A stretch of 40,338 nt of DNA from Salinispora cortesiana (lineage in GTDB: Bacteria > Actinomycetota > Actinomycetes > Mycobacteriales > Micromonosporaceae): the NCBI RefSeq assembly GCF_000484695.1, contig NZ_AXVR01000045.1, positions 1-40,338 on the forward strand. Reading direction: 5' to 3'. A program made the translations under genes and the position numbers. Positions 1 to 8,068 of the stretch are shown piece after piece. The notes below the pieces were generated by a model. The model saw nothing but the letters and a program-made list of their open reading frames with translations. It was not told the origin of the DNA and made no database searches. Every line of letters starts with the position of its first letter. The stretch's first letter is position 1.

Positions 1-253
1 TCTTCGCCCCATGCCCATTGCGAACGTTGCTCCGCCGACCCGACTCCTCGTCGACGCCGACCTCGTCGAGGTGGGCATCCAGTTCGGCGTCGAGCGCTGA
101 TTCCAGGACCGTGCGGGTGATCCCCGCGAGGAGCCCACCCGGACCGACCAACGAGACTCCATCGGCCTTGGCCCGCTCGACCAGCTGCTACGCGAACTCC
201 ACCTCCGCCGCCGACGGCTGCGGAAGCTGAACCGTGTTCTTCTTGTCTGCCAT
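1..253 (-). pseudogene. IS256-family transposase, 5' part, with in-frame stop
   Basis: The minus strand from the ATG at 253-251 begins MADKKNTVQLPQPSAAEVEF, then reaches a TAG codon (codon 22, bases 188-190). It then continues in the same frame as the typical IS256/Mutator N-terminus, including the region around ESALDAELDAHLDEVG that precedes the DDE catalytic core. The gene runs off the window at base 1. The amber codon would stop the protein after 21 residues unless a later start is used, so this copy is probably inactive. A sequencing error or a different start cannot be excluded. Family assignment is by sequence recognition only. Confidence 0.7.
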
Positions 254-333
254 AACGTGGTCCTTCCTGGACAGGATCAACGTCCTGTCCAACGGACCAC
301 ACCCAGGTCAAACACGGAAATCTACGCAGTCCC
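1..333 (-). mobile_element. End of an IS256-family insertion sequence
   Basis: The interval holds the start of a Mutator/IS256-type transposase read on the minus strand and its upstream end. Reading inward on the minus strand from about 333, the sequence GGGACTGCGTAGATTTCC (333 down to 316) looks like an IS256-type terminal inverted repeat. The other end of the element lies outside the window, so the repeat cannot be confirmed by pairing. Between the end and the start codon lies a nested inverted repeat (257-300: GTGGTCC with GGACCAC, and inside it GGACAGG with CCTGTCC), which may act on transposase expression. Confidence 0.6.
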
Positions 334-379
334 GTGATCCCCCCGCCAGGGGTGAGGAGTGGCCGGATGCGCGCGCCGA

Positions 380-412
380 CTCCCGGGACGCCGGTCAGCG
401 GCGTCCCGGGAG
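380..412. terminator. Strong hairpin terminator after the secreted-protein gene
   Basis: CTCCCGGGACGCCG (380-393) pairs perfectly with CGGCGTCCCGGGAG (399-412) around a 5-base loop. The 14-bp GC-rich stem lies 12 bases past the stop codon of the minus-strand gene ending at 425. There is no clear T tract, as is common in actinomycetes. Confidence 0.7.
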
Positions 413-424
413 CCCCGGGTGAGA

Positions 425-895
425 TCAGGAGCCCTGATTGATTCCGGTGAAGTTGTGGGTGACACCGGCGGCGATGATGTAGTTGTTTCCCCAGCCGCAG
501 TACCAGGTCACTCCGTTGTCCAGGCAGAAGTGCATGGCGGTGGCTCCTGGAACCGGGGTGCTGGTGTCGGAGTAGGAGTAGTACTGAACGGCCGTACCGT
601 AGGGGCCGAAGCGGCTCTGCCACCCGTCCCGCTCGAACCAGACGGATGCCCGCCAGCCGGCATAGTTGCTCTGGAAGGTGCCCTGGTAGTAGTTGTTGTC
701 ATTGCAGGTGCCGGCGACCGGGGTCTCGCGGACGGCGACGGCGGAGCCAATGTTCAGGGTGCTGGTAATGCTGTTGCCGACGCCGGCGCACCGTGCCTGT
801 GCGGCGCTGGGAGCCACCGCCAGTGACGCGAACGTGGCACCGAGAAGCCCCAGCATCGCGGTGATCGCACGCACCTTCGTTTGTCGCCTGAGCAT
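425..895 (-). CDS. Small secreted protein, function unknown
   Basis: This predicts 156 residues. Residues 1-34 form a Sec signal peptide: basic MLRRQTKVR, a hydrophobic stretch, and a likely cut after AQA. The mature part of about 122 residues holds four cysteines (36, 64, 124, 133), which could form two disulphides after export. It is rich in Gly, Asn, Tyr and Trp, consistent with a small extracellular beta-rich domain. The start is chosen at ATG 895-893 because AAAGGAG sits 5 bases upstream; the open frame extends further upstream without such a site. It diverges from the Calx-beta gene across about 250 bp. I recognise no family. Inhibitor-like or cell-surface roles are only guesses. Confidence 0.75.
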   Translation of the reverse strand: MLRRQTKVRAITAMLGLLGATFASLAVAPSAAQARCAGVGNSITSTLNIGSAVAVRETPVAGTCNDNNYYQGTFQSNYAGWRASVWFERDGWQSRFGPYGTAVQYYSYSDTSTPVPGATAMHFCLDNGVTWYCGWGNNYIIAAGVTHNFTGINQGS

Positions 896-1142
896 GAGTT
901 CTCCTTTTCTGGCACGGTTCGATGGACCGTGCCGTGCCGGGCCTGATTCCCGATGCGCCCAACCAACGGCACCGCTGTTGCGCGGAGGTTGTGGCGCTGT
1001 TGTGGGGGTGGCCTGCCCTGTCCCTGCGGTGGGCACGCCGCGGAAGCGGGACGGCACCACAACCGCGCCACAACCGGCAGGGGCTAGTCCTGGAGGCGAC
1101 CCGTTCGACCAGCGCCGATCGGGCACCAAGGAGGTGGACCCT
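896..1142. promoter_or_regulatory. Divergent promoter region between two secreted-protein genes
   Basis: This 247-bp gap separates the divergent starts at 895 (minus) and 1143 (plus). Both genes have good ribosome binding sites inside it (GGAGAA-like on the minus side, AAGGAGGT at 1128-1135 on the plus side). I see no convincing -35/-10 pair by eye. Confidence 0.4.
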
Positions 1143-1919
1143 TTGAAGGGCATGACACGGCTGGTTGCGGTCAGCGCAACACTGGTCCTGGCGATGACCA
1201 CTATTTCGGTTGGTCCGGCTGTCGCGGACGACATCTGTCCGCCGCGCAGTATTGGCGTAAGCGATGCCACGCAGTTCGAGGGCGGGTTCTTCCCGGCGGA
1301 GATCACGTTCACGGTGACGTCGGCTGGCTGCGCGGGGGGCACCGTCCAGTTCGCGACGGGGGCCGACCCCGGCGGCGCGATGCCGGTGGCTGAACCCGGA
1401 CTCGACTACACGCCGGTGTCCGGTGAGTTGTCCTGGCTGCCGGGTGAAACCACCAACCACACCGTCGTCGTGGACATTGTGAGCGACTACGGAATCGAGC
1501 CGGACGAGGTGTTCACACTAGAGCTGTTCAACCCGGTCGGGCTGGTAATTGTCGACCCGGTCGGTCTGGGCACGATCCGCAACGACGACGTCACGGTCAC
1601 GCCCCTTGGTAAGCCACATTGCCTCGAGTCATGTGTAGGCTGCCGGCTGATCGTGATCATATCGGAGCCGGCGCCGGTCGACCTGATCGTCCATTTCGCC
1701 ACCCAGAGTGGTACCGCGACGGCCGAATCGGACTACACCGGAATCTCCAACGGGCAACTCACCATACCGGCCGGGTCGTCAACAGCGGAGCTCAGCATCC
1801 CGGTCCGGGACGACCGGGAGGTGGAGGGCGACGAATACTTCTACGTTCACCTCTACGCACCCTCGAACGGGAGAATCACCCAGGATCAGGTGGCCGTGGG
1901 CATCGTCGACGACGACTGA
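1143..1919 (+). CDS. Secreted Calx-beta domain protein
   Basis: This predicts 258 residues. Residues 1-28 are a signal peptide ending AVA. The mature part contains two Calx-beta-type units, roughly residues 40-145 and 160-258. They are recognised by the DYTPVSGELSWLPGET and DYTGISNGQLTIPAGSS segments, each followed by the acidic IEPDEVFTLEL / VEGDEYFYVHL strands typical of the Ca-binding beta sandwich. Such modules bind calcium and serve in adhesion or matrix proteins; the role here is unknown. The TTG start at 1143 is chosen because AAGGAGGT (1128-1135) lies 7 bases before it, whereas the ATG at 1152 is 16 bases away. The 3' end overlaps the convergent AfsR-like gene by 44 bp. Confidence 0.8.
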   Translation: MKGMTRLVAVSATLVLAMTTISVGPAVADDICPPRSIGVSDATQFEGGFFPAEITFTVTSAGCAGGTVQFATGADPGGAMPVAEPGLDYTPVSGELSWLPGETTNHTVVVDIVSDYGIEPDEVFTLELFNPVGLVIVDPVGLGTIRNDDVTVTPLGKPHCLESCVGCRLIVIISEPAPVDLIVHFATQSGTATAESDYTGISNGQLTIPAGSSTAELSIPVRDDREVEGDEYFYVHLYAPSNGRITQDQVAVGIVDDD

Positions 1920-4900
1920 GGGATCGTGGGAGAACGGGGACGGCACCCAGATCGGCTTCGTCGGCCAGCTTGCCGGCGAGCTGCTCCGCCTCATCGGTCG
2001 CGTTCGCCTCGTGGTAGAGGCGAACAGCTGTTGACCAGTGGCACTGTGCGGCACCTCGGCTGCCGGTCAGCTCCGCGAGGTCGCCGAGGTTGCTGTGCAC
2101 GTGTGCCTGCTCGTACAGGTCGGGCACGGCCCGCCGAAGGTTGGCGCTTGCCGTCAGGCATCGGCGGGCCTCGTCGAGGTTCGCCAGGCCCAGATGCGCT
2201 TCGCCGAGCTGGTTGAGGGTGCGTGCCTCAATGTGCCGGTGACCCAGTCTCCGACTCATCGTCAATGCCCGCTCGAAATGCTCCACAGCGGACGCGGGGT
2301 TGGCGTGGGCCAGGTAGGTGCGTCCGAGGTCGCCCAGCGCGACCATCTGGTAGCGGTGATCGCCGGCTCTGCGGCTCACGGCGAAGGCCTCGTGGAAGCA
2401 GTCGAGCGCCGGATCGTGTCGCAGCTGCTGCAGGTGCGCCTCGCCCAAGCTGTTCAACGTGCTCGCCTCGAGCCGGTGAAGACCGATGGATCGGCTGGTG
2501 GCCAACGCCGCGTTCAGCGGGGCGAAGCTGAGATCAGCACGGCCCATCCGGACATGGACGTAGCCGAGGTTGCGCTGGGCGGTCGCCGCGCCGGCCCGGT
2601 TCCCACAGTGGTCGTGCAGCCGCAGTGCGGTCTGGTATGCCTCGATCGCCTCGGTGAAGCGACGCATTTCTACGAACGCCCCGCCGATGTTGTTGTAGAC
2701 GTAGGCCAAGCCGCCGTCGTCCCCGAGCGACCGCAACAGCGCCAACGCCTGGTGGTGGCTGTCGAGTGCCCGGCTGAGCTGGTGTGTCGTGCGGTAGGCC
2801 ACGCCGAGTGCCCGATGCATCTCGGCTTCGAGGACCGGATCGCCGAGCCGACCGGCGGCCCGGACCGCGTGCTGGCACATCACCACCCGCTCGGACCAGT
2901 CGCCATGCACGTCGAAGTAGCTGGTCAGTAGGTAGGTCAGCTGGCATGCCGCAGCGGGCTGGTCGTGCTCCTCCGCGTACCGCACGATCGGCAGTAGGTT
3001 TTCGCGTTCGGACGCGAGAAAGGTGATCGCCTGCTCGCGAGTGGCGGAAAAGGGAAGCTCCGGTGCCGGATGACGCAGCGCCGCGGCTACGCGGTCGAGG
3101 TTGCTGTCGAGCACCTGGGTGGCCGTCTCGGCGCCGACGAGATACCAGTCGAGCAACTTCTCGGCCACCTCGGCACGCGTACTCTCGGGCTCGTCGGCCA
3201 GCGCACACCGCCGCGCGAAGAGCCGGACCAAGTCGTGGAACTGGTATCGGCCCGGCCGTGGCTCGGCAATCAGATGCGCTGCGACGAGTTCGGCCAACGC
3301 GGGTCGCTGCACGTCGGCGGGCAGGCCGCAGAGCGCGGCAGCCAGTGCTGCACCGATGTGCGGCCCGGGATGCAGGCCGAGCAGCCGGAACAGCCGCATC
3401 GCGGGTACGGACAGCGACTGGTACGCACTGGCGAACACCACACTGACGTCGCGGCTGCCGTTCTCGACGGACAGGTGGGCCAACCGGTCGCCGTCTGACA
3501 GGTCCTCAACGAGCGCCTCAATGGACTGATCCGGGCGCAGCGCAAGCTTTGCCGCCGCGATCCGTAAAGCGAGCGGAAGCCGACCGCACAGCTCGGCGAG
3601 CCCGGCCACCGCGTCACGCTCTCGGCCTACCCGATCGGCGCCCAGCATCTTTGCCAACAGATCGGTTGCTTCGTCCTGGCTGAACAGGTCAGGGAGGATG
3701 GTGTGTACCCGGGTGTGCGTCACCAGGGCGACGAGGCTGTTTCGACTCGTCACCACGAGCAGGCTCGCTGCGCTGGCGGGGATCACCGGCAACACCTGCT
3801 CGGTGGAGCCGACGTCGTCGAGCACGACGAGCATGCGCTGGTCGGCGAGGATCGTACGGTACAGGGCGACTCGCTCGGCCAGCCCGGCAGGAAGCCGATC
3901 ATCCGGCACCCCGAGGCACCGTAGCAGGACTGCCAGCACCTCGGCCGGGGCGAGCGCATCGGCCCGGTTGTGGCCACGGAGATTGACGAAGAGCTGACCG
4001 TCCGGAAACCGGTCGGTGACGCTGGCGGCCCACTGCACTGCAAGCGACGTCTTGCCGATCCCGCCCTGGCCGCTGATCAGCACCACGGGCCGGACACCCT
4101 CGTGGCCTATCTCGATGACACTGCTCAGCTCACCCAGCTCGGTGACGCGGCCGGTGAAGTACCCCACCGGTGCCGGCAGCTGCGCCGGTCGGGGTGGCGT
4201 CGCCGCGACGGAGGCCCGGCCCGTCGCCGCGACCTCGTTCCGGCCAAGGACCGTACCCGGTGCCCGCAGCTCACCAGGCGCGGCGCCACGGAGCAGCGCG
4301 GTGTGCAGGTCTGTCAGTTCGGGCGACGGATCTACCCCGAGCTCATCGGCGAGCCGAACGCGTAGCCGTTGGTAGGCGTTCAGCGCCTCGGTCTGCCGCC
4401 CGGATCCCGCCAGGGCGAGCATGCGCAGGCCCACCAGCCGTTCACGGGTCGGATCTGCTGCCAACAGCCGCTCTACCTCGCCGAGCGCCTCATCCGGTCG
4501 GCCGAGGCAGGTCAGTAGCTCGCAGTGGTCCAACTGTGCGGCAAGCCGCAGGTCCTCCAGGCGCGCCGCCTCGGCTGCCGTCCAACCGATCGGCTCCGCG
4601 TCGGCGAGTGCGTCACCGCGCCACAGAGCCAACGCCTGTTCCAAGGCGTCGGCAGCCCAACTGGCCCCGGCGGCCAGGCCGTCCCGGGCCGCCCTCGTTT
4701 GCTGTTCGAAGCGGCATGCGTCCACCACCGTCGGATCGATGGCGAGTAGGTAGCCCGGCTCCTGGGTCTGCAGCACTCCGCCCAACCCACTCGCGTCGAG
4801 TGCGAGACGCAGCCGCGCCACGTGACTGTGCAGCGACCTGACAGCGGTGCGCGGTGGACGCTCCCCCCACAGCGCCTCGACGAGCCGCCACAGCGGCAGC

Positions 4901-5028
4901 ACCGCGCCGGGCCGCAGGGCCAGGGCGGCCACCAAGGCCCGATGCCGTCGTCCCACCAACTCGGCCGGACCGCGCGGTCCGATCACTTCGACGCCGCCGA
5001 GAATATTGACCTCAACACCCGACATCAT
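1876..5028 (-). CDS. AfsR/SARP-type regulator with BTAD, NB-ARC and TPR domains
   Basis: This predicts 1050 residues in the order of AfsR-like regulators. An OmpR-like winged helix covers about 1-95, and a bacterial transcriptional activator (BTAD) domain about 100-245. An NB-ARC ATPase follows with P-loop GQGGIGKTS near residue 320 and a Walker B segment (RMLVVLDDVG). The C-terminal third is built of TPR repeats. Members usually activate secondary-metabolite or developmental genes and may be tuned by ATP and by phosphorylation. Two adjacent ATGs (5028 and 5025) follow GGGAGAGG; the second has the better spacing. Its target is not evident, because no biosynthetic operon adjoins it. The C-terminus overlaps the Calx-beta gene antisense. 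Confidence 0.88.
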   Translation of the reverse strand: MMSGVEVNILGGVEVIGPRGPAELVGRRHRALVAALALRPGAVLPLWRLVEALWGERPPRTAVRSLHSHVARLRLALDASGLGGVLQTQEPGYLLAIDPTVVDACRFEQQTRAARDGLAAGASWAADALEQALALWRGDALADAEPIGWTAAEAARLEDLRLAAQLDHCELLTCLGRPDEALGEVERLLAADPTRERLVGLRMLALAGSGRQTEALNAYQRLRVRLADELGVDPSPELTDLHTALLRGAAPGELRAPGTVLGRNEVAATGRASVAATPPRPAQLPAPVGYFTGRVTELGELSSVIEIGHEGVRPVVLISGQGGIGKTSLAVQWAASVTDRFPDGQLFVNLRGHNRADALAPAEVLAVLLRCLGVPDDRLPAGLAERVALYRTILADQRMLVVLDDVGSTEQVLPVIPASAASLLVVTSRNSLVALVTHTRVHTILPDLFSQDEATDLLAKMLGADRVGRERDAVAGLAELCGRLPLALRIAAAKLALRPDQSIEALVEDLSDGDRLAHLSVENGSRDVSVVFASAYQSLSVPAMRLFRLLGLHPGPHIGAALAAALCGLPADVQRPALAELVAAHLIAEPRPGRYQFHDLVRLFARRCALADEPESTRAEVAEKLLDWYLVGAETATQVLDSNLDRVAAALRHPAPELPFSATREQAITFLASERENLLPIVRYAEEHDQPAAACQLTYLLTSYFDVHGDWSERVVMCQHAVRAAGRLGDPVLEAEMHRALGVAYRTTHQLSRALDSHHQALALLRSLGDDGGLAYVYNNIGGAFVEMRRFTEAIEAYQTALRLHDHCGNRAGAATAQRNLGYVHVRMGRADLSFAPLNAALATSRSIGLHRLEASTLNSLGEAHLQQLRHDPALDCFHEAFAVSRRAGDHRYQMVALGDLGRTYLAHANPASAVEHFERALTMSRRLGHRHIEARTLNQLGEAHLGLANLDEARRCLTASANLRRAVPDLYEQAHVHSNLGDLAELTGSRGAAQCHWSTAVRLYHEANATDEAEQLAGKLADEADLGAVPVLPRSLSRRRRCPRPPDPG

Positions 5029-5251
5029 CGACCTCTCCCGCTATGGCAGCCCAGGCCGTCGCGGCTTCCGACGAGTTGGCATCGACACAGTGCAAGATCT
5101 CTGGCTTCGAGACCAACTCTCGACCCAAAGGATAGGTAAGGAGCGGCTGGGGTGGGCGGCCAGCGCTGGTACCGGACAGTCCAGATCACGGCGGGTGGCT
5201 CAGCACCTTGTGCTTGCCCCTCACGTAGCGGCATGTCACATAGTCGATGCC
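5029..5251. promoter_or_regulatory. Divergent promoter region, AfsR-like / MerR-fusion genes
   Basis: This 223-bp spacer lies between divergent regulators. MerR proteins usually bind their own promoter between -35 and -10, so an operator would be expected here. I find no clear dyad by eye. Confidence 0.3.
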
Positions 5252-6403
5252 GTGGAGGATCACCTGACCGTGGGGCAGGCGGCCGAGCTGGCCGGCGTAA
5301 CCGTCCGCACGCTGCATCACTACGACGAGATCGGCCTTCTGCGGCCATCCACGCGGACCGCGGTGGGGCACCGGGCCTACTCGGCAGGGGATGTGGAGCG
5401 GCTGCGGGAGGTGCTCGCGTACCGGCGGCTTGGTTTCAGGCTGCGGGAGATCGCGGACCTGGTCAACGATCCGACCACCGACGCGGTCGCGCACCTGCGT
5501 CGGCTGCGCGGGTTGCTGCTGGACCAGCGGGACCGCGCCGCCGCCATGGTGACGGCCATCGACCGGGAGTTGGAGGCACGGGCAATGGGAATCAGGACGA
5601 CACCAGCGGAGCAGCTGAGAGTGTTCGGCGCGCAGTTGTACGACGTGATCGGGTCCGCCTACCCAGCGACGCGGCGCACCGAGCCACGGATCGCCGCCCG
5701 GATCTGGGACGCGCTGGGAGACGCCCGCACGGTGGTGAACGTTGGGGCGGGCACTGGCTCCTACGAACCCCACGACCGTGAGGTCACGGCGGTGGAACCG
5801 TCGGCGGTCATGCGCGCGCAGCGTCCCGCGGGCGCGGCGCCATGCGTGGCCGCCGCTGCGGAGAGTCTGCCGTTCGAGGACCAGTCCTTCGACGCCGCGA
5901 TGGCGGTCAGCACCGTGCACCACTGGTGGGACCCGGTCGCCGGGCTGCGGGAGATGCGGCGGGTCGCGCGTCGGGTGGTGGTGTTCACCTACGACGCTGA
6001 GGACACCGGCTGGGCTCAGCGGTTCTGGCTCACCCGCGACTACCTACCCGAGTTCGGGGATCTGCTCGTGGACTGGCCGTCCCTCGCCGACCTGACCCGT
6101 GCGATCGGCGGACGCGCCGAACCGGTGCTCGTCCCATGGGACTGCGCTGACGGCTTCTTCGAGGCCTACTGGCGCCGGCCCGAGGCGTACCTGGACGAAC
6201 ACGTACGCCGGGCGGTGTCGGTCTGGACCAGAGTGGGAGCGCAGGCGGAGCAGCGGGCAGTCAGGTCACTCCACGAAGACCTGTCGTCCGGCCGGTGGGC
6301 CGAGCGGAACCGGGACCTCGTCGCCCTCGACACGGCCGACCTCGGCCTCCGGCTGCTCACAGCGGGTGGTGACGCCGGTGCCACCACCCCGGCGCGGACC
6401 TGA
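5252..6403 (+). CDS. MerR-type DNA-binding domain fused to a class I methyltransferase
   Basis: This predicts 383 residues. Residues 6-72 are a MerR winged helix (TVGQAAELAGVTVRTLHHYD, then the RAYS..DVERL wing). A helical linker with coiled-coil character follows (about 75-112). From about 120 to the end lies a class I SAM-dependent methyltransferase: motif I VVNVGAGTGSYEP (161-173), acidic motif VEPS (181-184), and AAAESLPFEDQSFDAAMAV for motifs III/IV. One uninterrupted frame covers both parts. MerR proteins normally carry an effector-binding domain in this position, so the enzyme-like domain may sense SAM or a methyl acceptor. The start is uncertain: GTG 5252 is used, and GTG 5270 with GGAGG 11 bases upstream is an alternative. 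No partner gene is evident. Confidence 0.8.
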   Translation: MEDHLTVGQAAELAGVTVRTLHHYDEIGLLRPSTRTAVGHRAYSAGDVERLREVLAYRRLGFRLREIADLVNDPTTDAVAHLRRLRGLLLDQRDRAAAMVTAIDRELEARAMGIRTTPAEQLRVFGAQLYDVIGSAYPATRRTEPRIAARIWDALGDARTVVNVGAGTGSYEPHDREVTAVEPSAVMRAQRPAGAAPCVAAAAESLPFEDQSFDAAMAVSTVHHWWDPVAGLREMRRVARRVVVFTYDAEDTGWAQRFWLTRDYLPEFGDLLVDWPSLADLTRAIGGRAEPVLVPWDCADGFFEAYWRRPEAYLDEHVRRAVSVWTRVGAQAEQRAVRSLHEDLSSGRWAERNRDLVALDTADLGLRLLTAGGDAGATTPART

Positions 6404-6487
6404 GCCGGCTACGCCGCCGCCGCGACCCCGCCGCCGTGACTCCGAGCCGCGACCGGCCGTGGGGGGGGTCCGCCAGGTGGTAGCTGA

Positions 6488-7843
6488 TCAGCGGGGCGTG
6501 ACGGACTCGCGCCCGTGCAGCGAGGCCTGGTCGGCCGCGGCCCGGCCGGACGCCCAGCCGGCCCGGTTGTTGATGGTCGTTGTCTGCTGGGTCAGCTCGG
6601 GGAACTGCTGGTGGAAGACGTCGCGTACGGCGTCGTCGCGGGCGGCGAGGACCGGAAGGAACTGGGCGGCCTGCGCCGACTCGGCCATCTCCTGGTCCAC
6701 CCCGCCGGTCGCGGCCTCGAGTCGTTCGCCGATCCGCGATGCGTATGCGGTCAAGAACGACTGGCGGAACGAGCGGGTCGTGTTGCGCCCGTACCGATCG
6801 GTGCTGGGCTTGGTCCGGGTCATCGCTCGCGTAGCTTGCACCAGCAGCGAGGTGAACAGCAGCTCGGTGGACTCCAGATCGGCCGGGAAACCGACGACGC
6901 TGGTGAAACCGAAGCGCTTACTCCACACCGCACGGCAGCTGTTGGCCTCGGCGACCACCTGCAACAGCAGGGTCTTCGGTGCCTCGTACGGATTGTCGAT
7001 GCCCACTCTGCGGGTGACCGGCTGCTCGCGTTCACCGCTTGCGGCGATGAGCAGGGCATGGTCGATGCGGTGCCGGGCCATCAGTTCCTGGGCCTTGGCG
7101 GTGAACGCCTCCGCCTCCTCCGGGAAGTCGGTGGACTCCGCCTTGGCCAGCAGGGCCCGAACCCGGTCGAGGATTCGCTGATCCAGGTCGGCCGGTGGTG
7201 TTGTCCTGGCAGGCTGGGCGGTGCCCGGCATCGGCCCGACCTGCTCGATCGGCGGTAGCGTCGCGAGCAGGTAACACACGTCGATCATGATTTCGATGAC
7301 CGCGCTTCGGTCTAGGCCCTGCCGCTCGCCCCACACGGTCGGATAGTGGTCGTCGTGCTCCCACCACACCCTCGCGTCGAGGGAAGTTAGCTGCGACTGC
7401 CACCGCGGATCGACGGTCGCCGCGGCGTGGCCACGCATCTGCGCCGCGATGACATCGATCATGAGCCGCCCGTGCCGCGCGGCGTGTTCACGGCGGGCCA
7501 CCCGTACCAGCTCGGCCGGCTGCCACCCGCGCCGCCATGCCTGCTCGACCTCACGGAGCAGGTAGGTCAGCAGCGCCCGGTTGACAACCTGGAGCCCGGC
7601 GGCGCCGCCGGGGCCGGTGATCAGTAGGCGGAGGCAGTCCTCGAACTCGGCGGCATCGTCGTGCTGCCGGGCGAACATCGCCTGGTTGATGATCTGGTCC
7701 GCGAGTTGCCGCTGCGTCGGCACGCTCGACCCGTCATACCTACCCAGTGGGTCGTCCTGCCCAGTCGCTGCGGCCCGCCGACGTTGAGCTGCCGCGGCGG
7801 CCTTCCGCTTGGCCTTGTGGCGCTCACGACTGTTCTTGCCCAT
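6488..7843 (-). CDS. DUF2786 domain protein
   Basis: This predicts 451 residues with start ATG 7843-7841 (GAAGGA 5 bases upstream). The N-terminus is very basic and Ala/Arg-rich (MGKNSRERHKAKRKAAAAAQ), suggesting nucleic-acid contact. The middle part contains the DUF2786 signature, ILDRVRALLAKAESTDFPEE then AFTAKAQELMARHRID. The C-terminal part (GERLEAATGG through NNRAGWASGRAAAD) matches what usually follows DUF2786 in actinobacterial and phage proteins. The function of the family is not established. The gene stands alone upstream of tRNA-Lys and is read away from it. Confidence 0.75.
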   Translation of the reverse strand: MGKNSRERHKAKRKAAAAAQRRRAAATGQDDPLGRYDGSSVPTQRQLADQIINQAMFARQHDDAAEFEDCLRLLITGPGGAAGLQVVNRALLTYLLREVEQAWRRGWQPAELVRVARREHAARHGRLMIDVIAAQMRGHAAATVDPRWQSQLTSLDARVWWEHDDHYPTVWGERQGLDRSAVIEIMIDVCYLLATLPPIEQVGPMPGTAQPARTTPPADLDQRILDRVRALLAKAESTDFPEEAEAFTAKAQELMARHRIDHALLIAASGEREQPVTRRVGIDNPYEAPKTLLLQVVAEANSCRAVWSKRFGFTSVVGFPADLESTELLFTSLLVQATRAMTRTKPSTDRYGRNTTRSFRQSFLTAYASRIGERLEAATGGVDQEMAESAQAAQFLPVLAARDDAVRDVFHQQFPELTQQTTTINNRAGWASGRAAADQASLHGRESVTPR

Positions 7844-7996
7844 CGGTGTCCTTCGGGTCCGCGAGATCGAGCAACGGACGCTACCAACCGGACGGGCGGG
7901 GCCACGGGCGCCCCGCCGCACCTACCGGAAGCCAATCTCGTACCACCCAGGCGGCCCCTGAGCGGAGCCGGCGATCGGGTAACCTGGTGCCCCAGC

Positions 7997-8068
7997 GGGC
8001 CGTTAGCTCAATGGTAGAGCTGAGGACTTTTAATCCTTAGGTTCTGGGTTCGAGTCCCAGGCGGCCCA
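7997..8068 (+). tRNA. tRNA-Lys (anticodon UUU)
   Basis: The cloverleaf folds fully: acceptor GGGCCGT (7997-8003) with GCGGCCC (8061-8067), D stem GCTC/GAGC, anticodon stem GAGGA/TCCTT with loop CTTTTAA (anticodon TTT, 8029-8031), and T stem CTGGG/CCCAG with loop TTCGAGT. The discriminator base is A and no CCA is encoded. The 3' half serves as the attachment site of the integrase next to it. Confidence 0.95.

Noticed and set aside
359..826. Plus-strand frame of 155 codons
   Set aside because: Antisense to the secreted-protein gene, which has a signal peptide, ribosome binding site and terminator; this frame has none.
2038..2931. Long plus-strand frame of 297 codons
   Set aside because: Complementary to the TPR region of the AfsR-like regulator, a typical high-GC shadow frame without a ribosome binding site.
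5225..5238. 14-bp match TAGCGGCATGTCAC, also at 23187-23200
   Set aside because: A few such matches are expected by chance in a window of this size, and neither site has a supporting structure.
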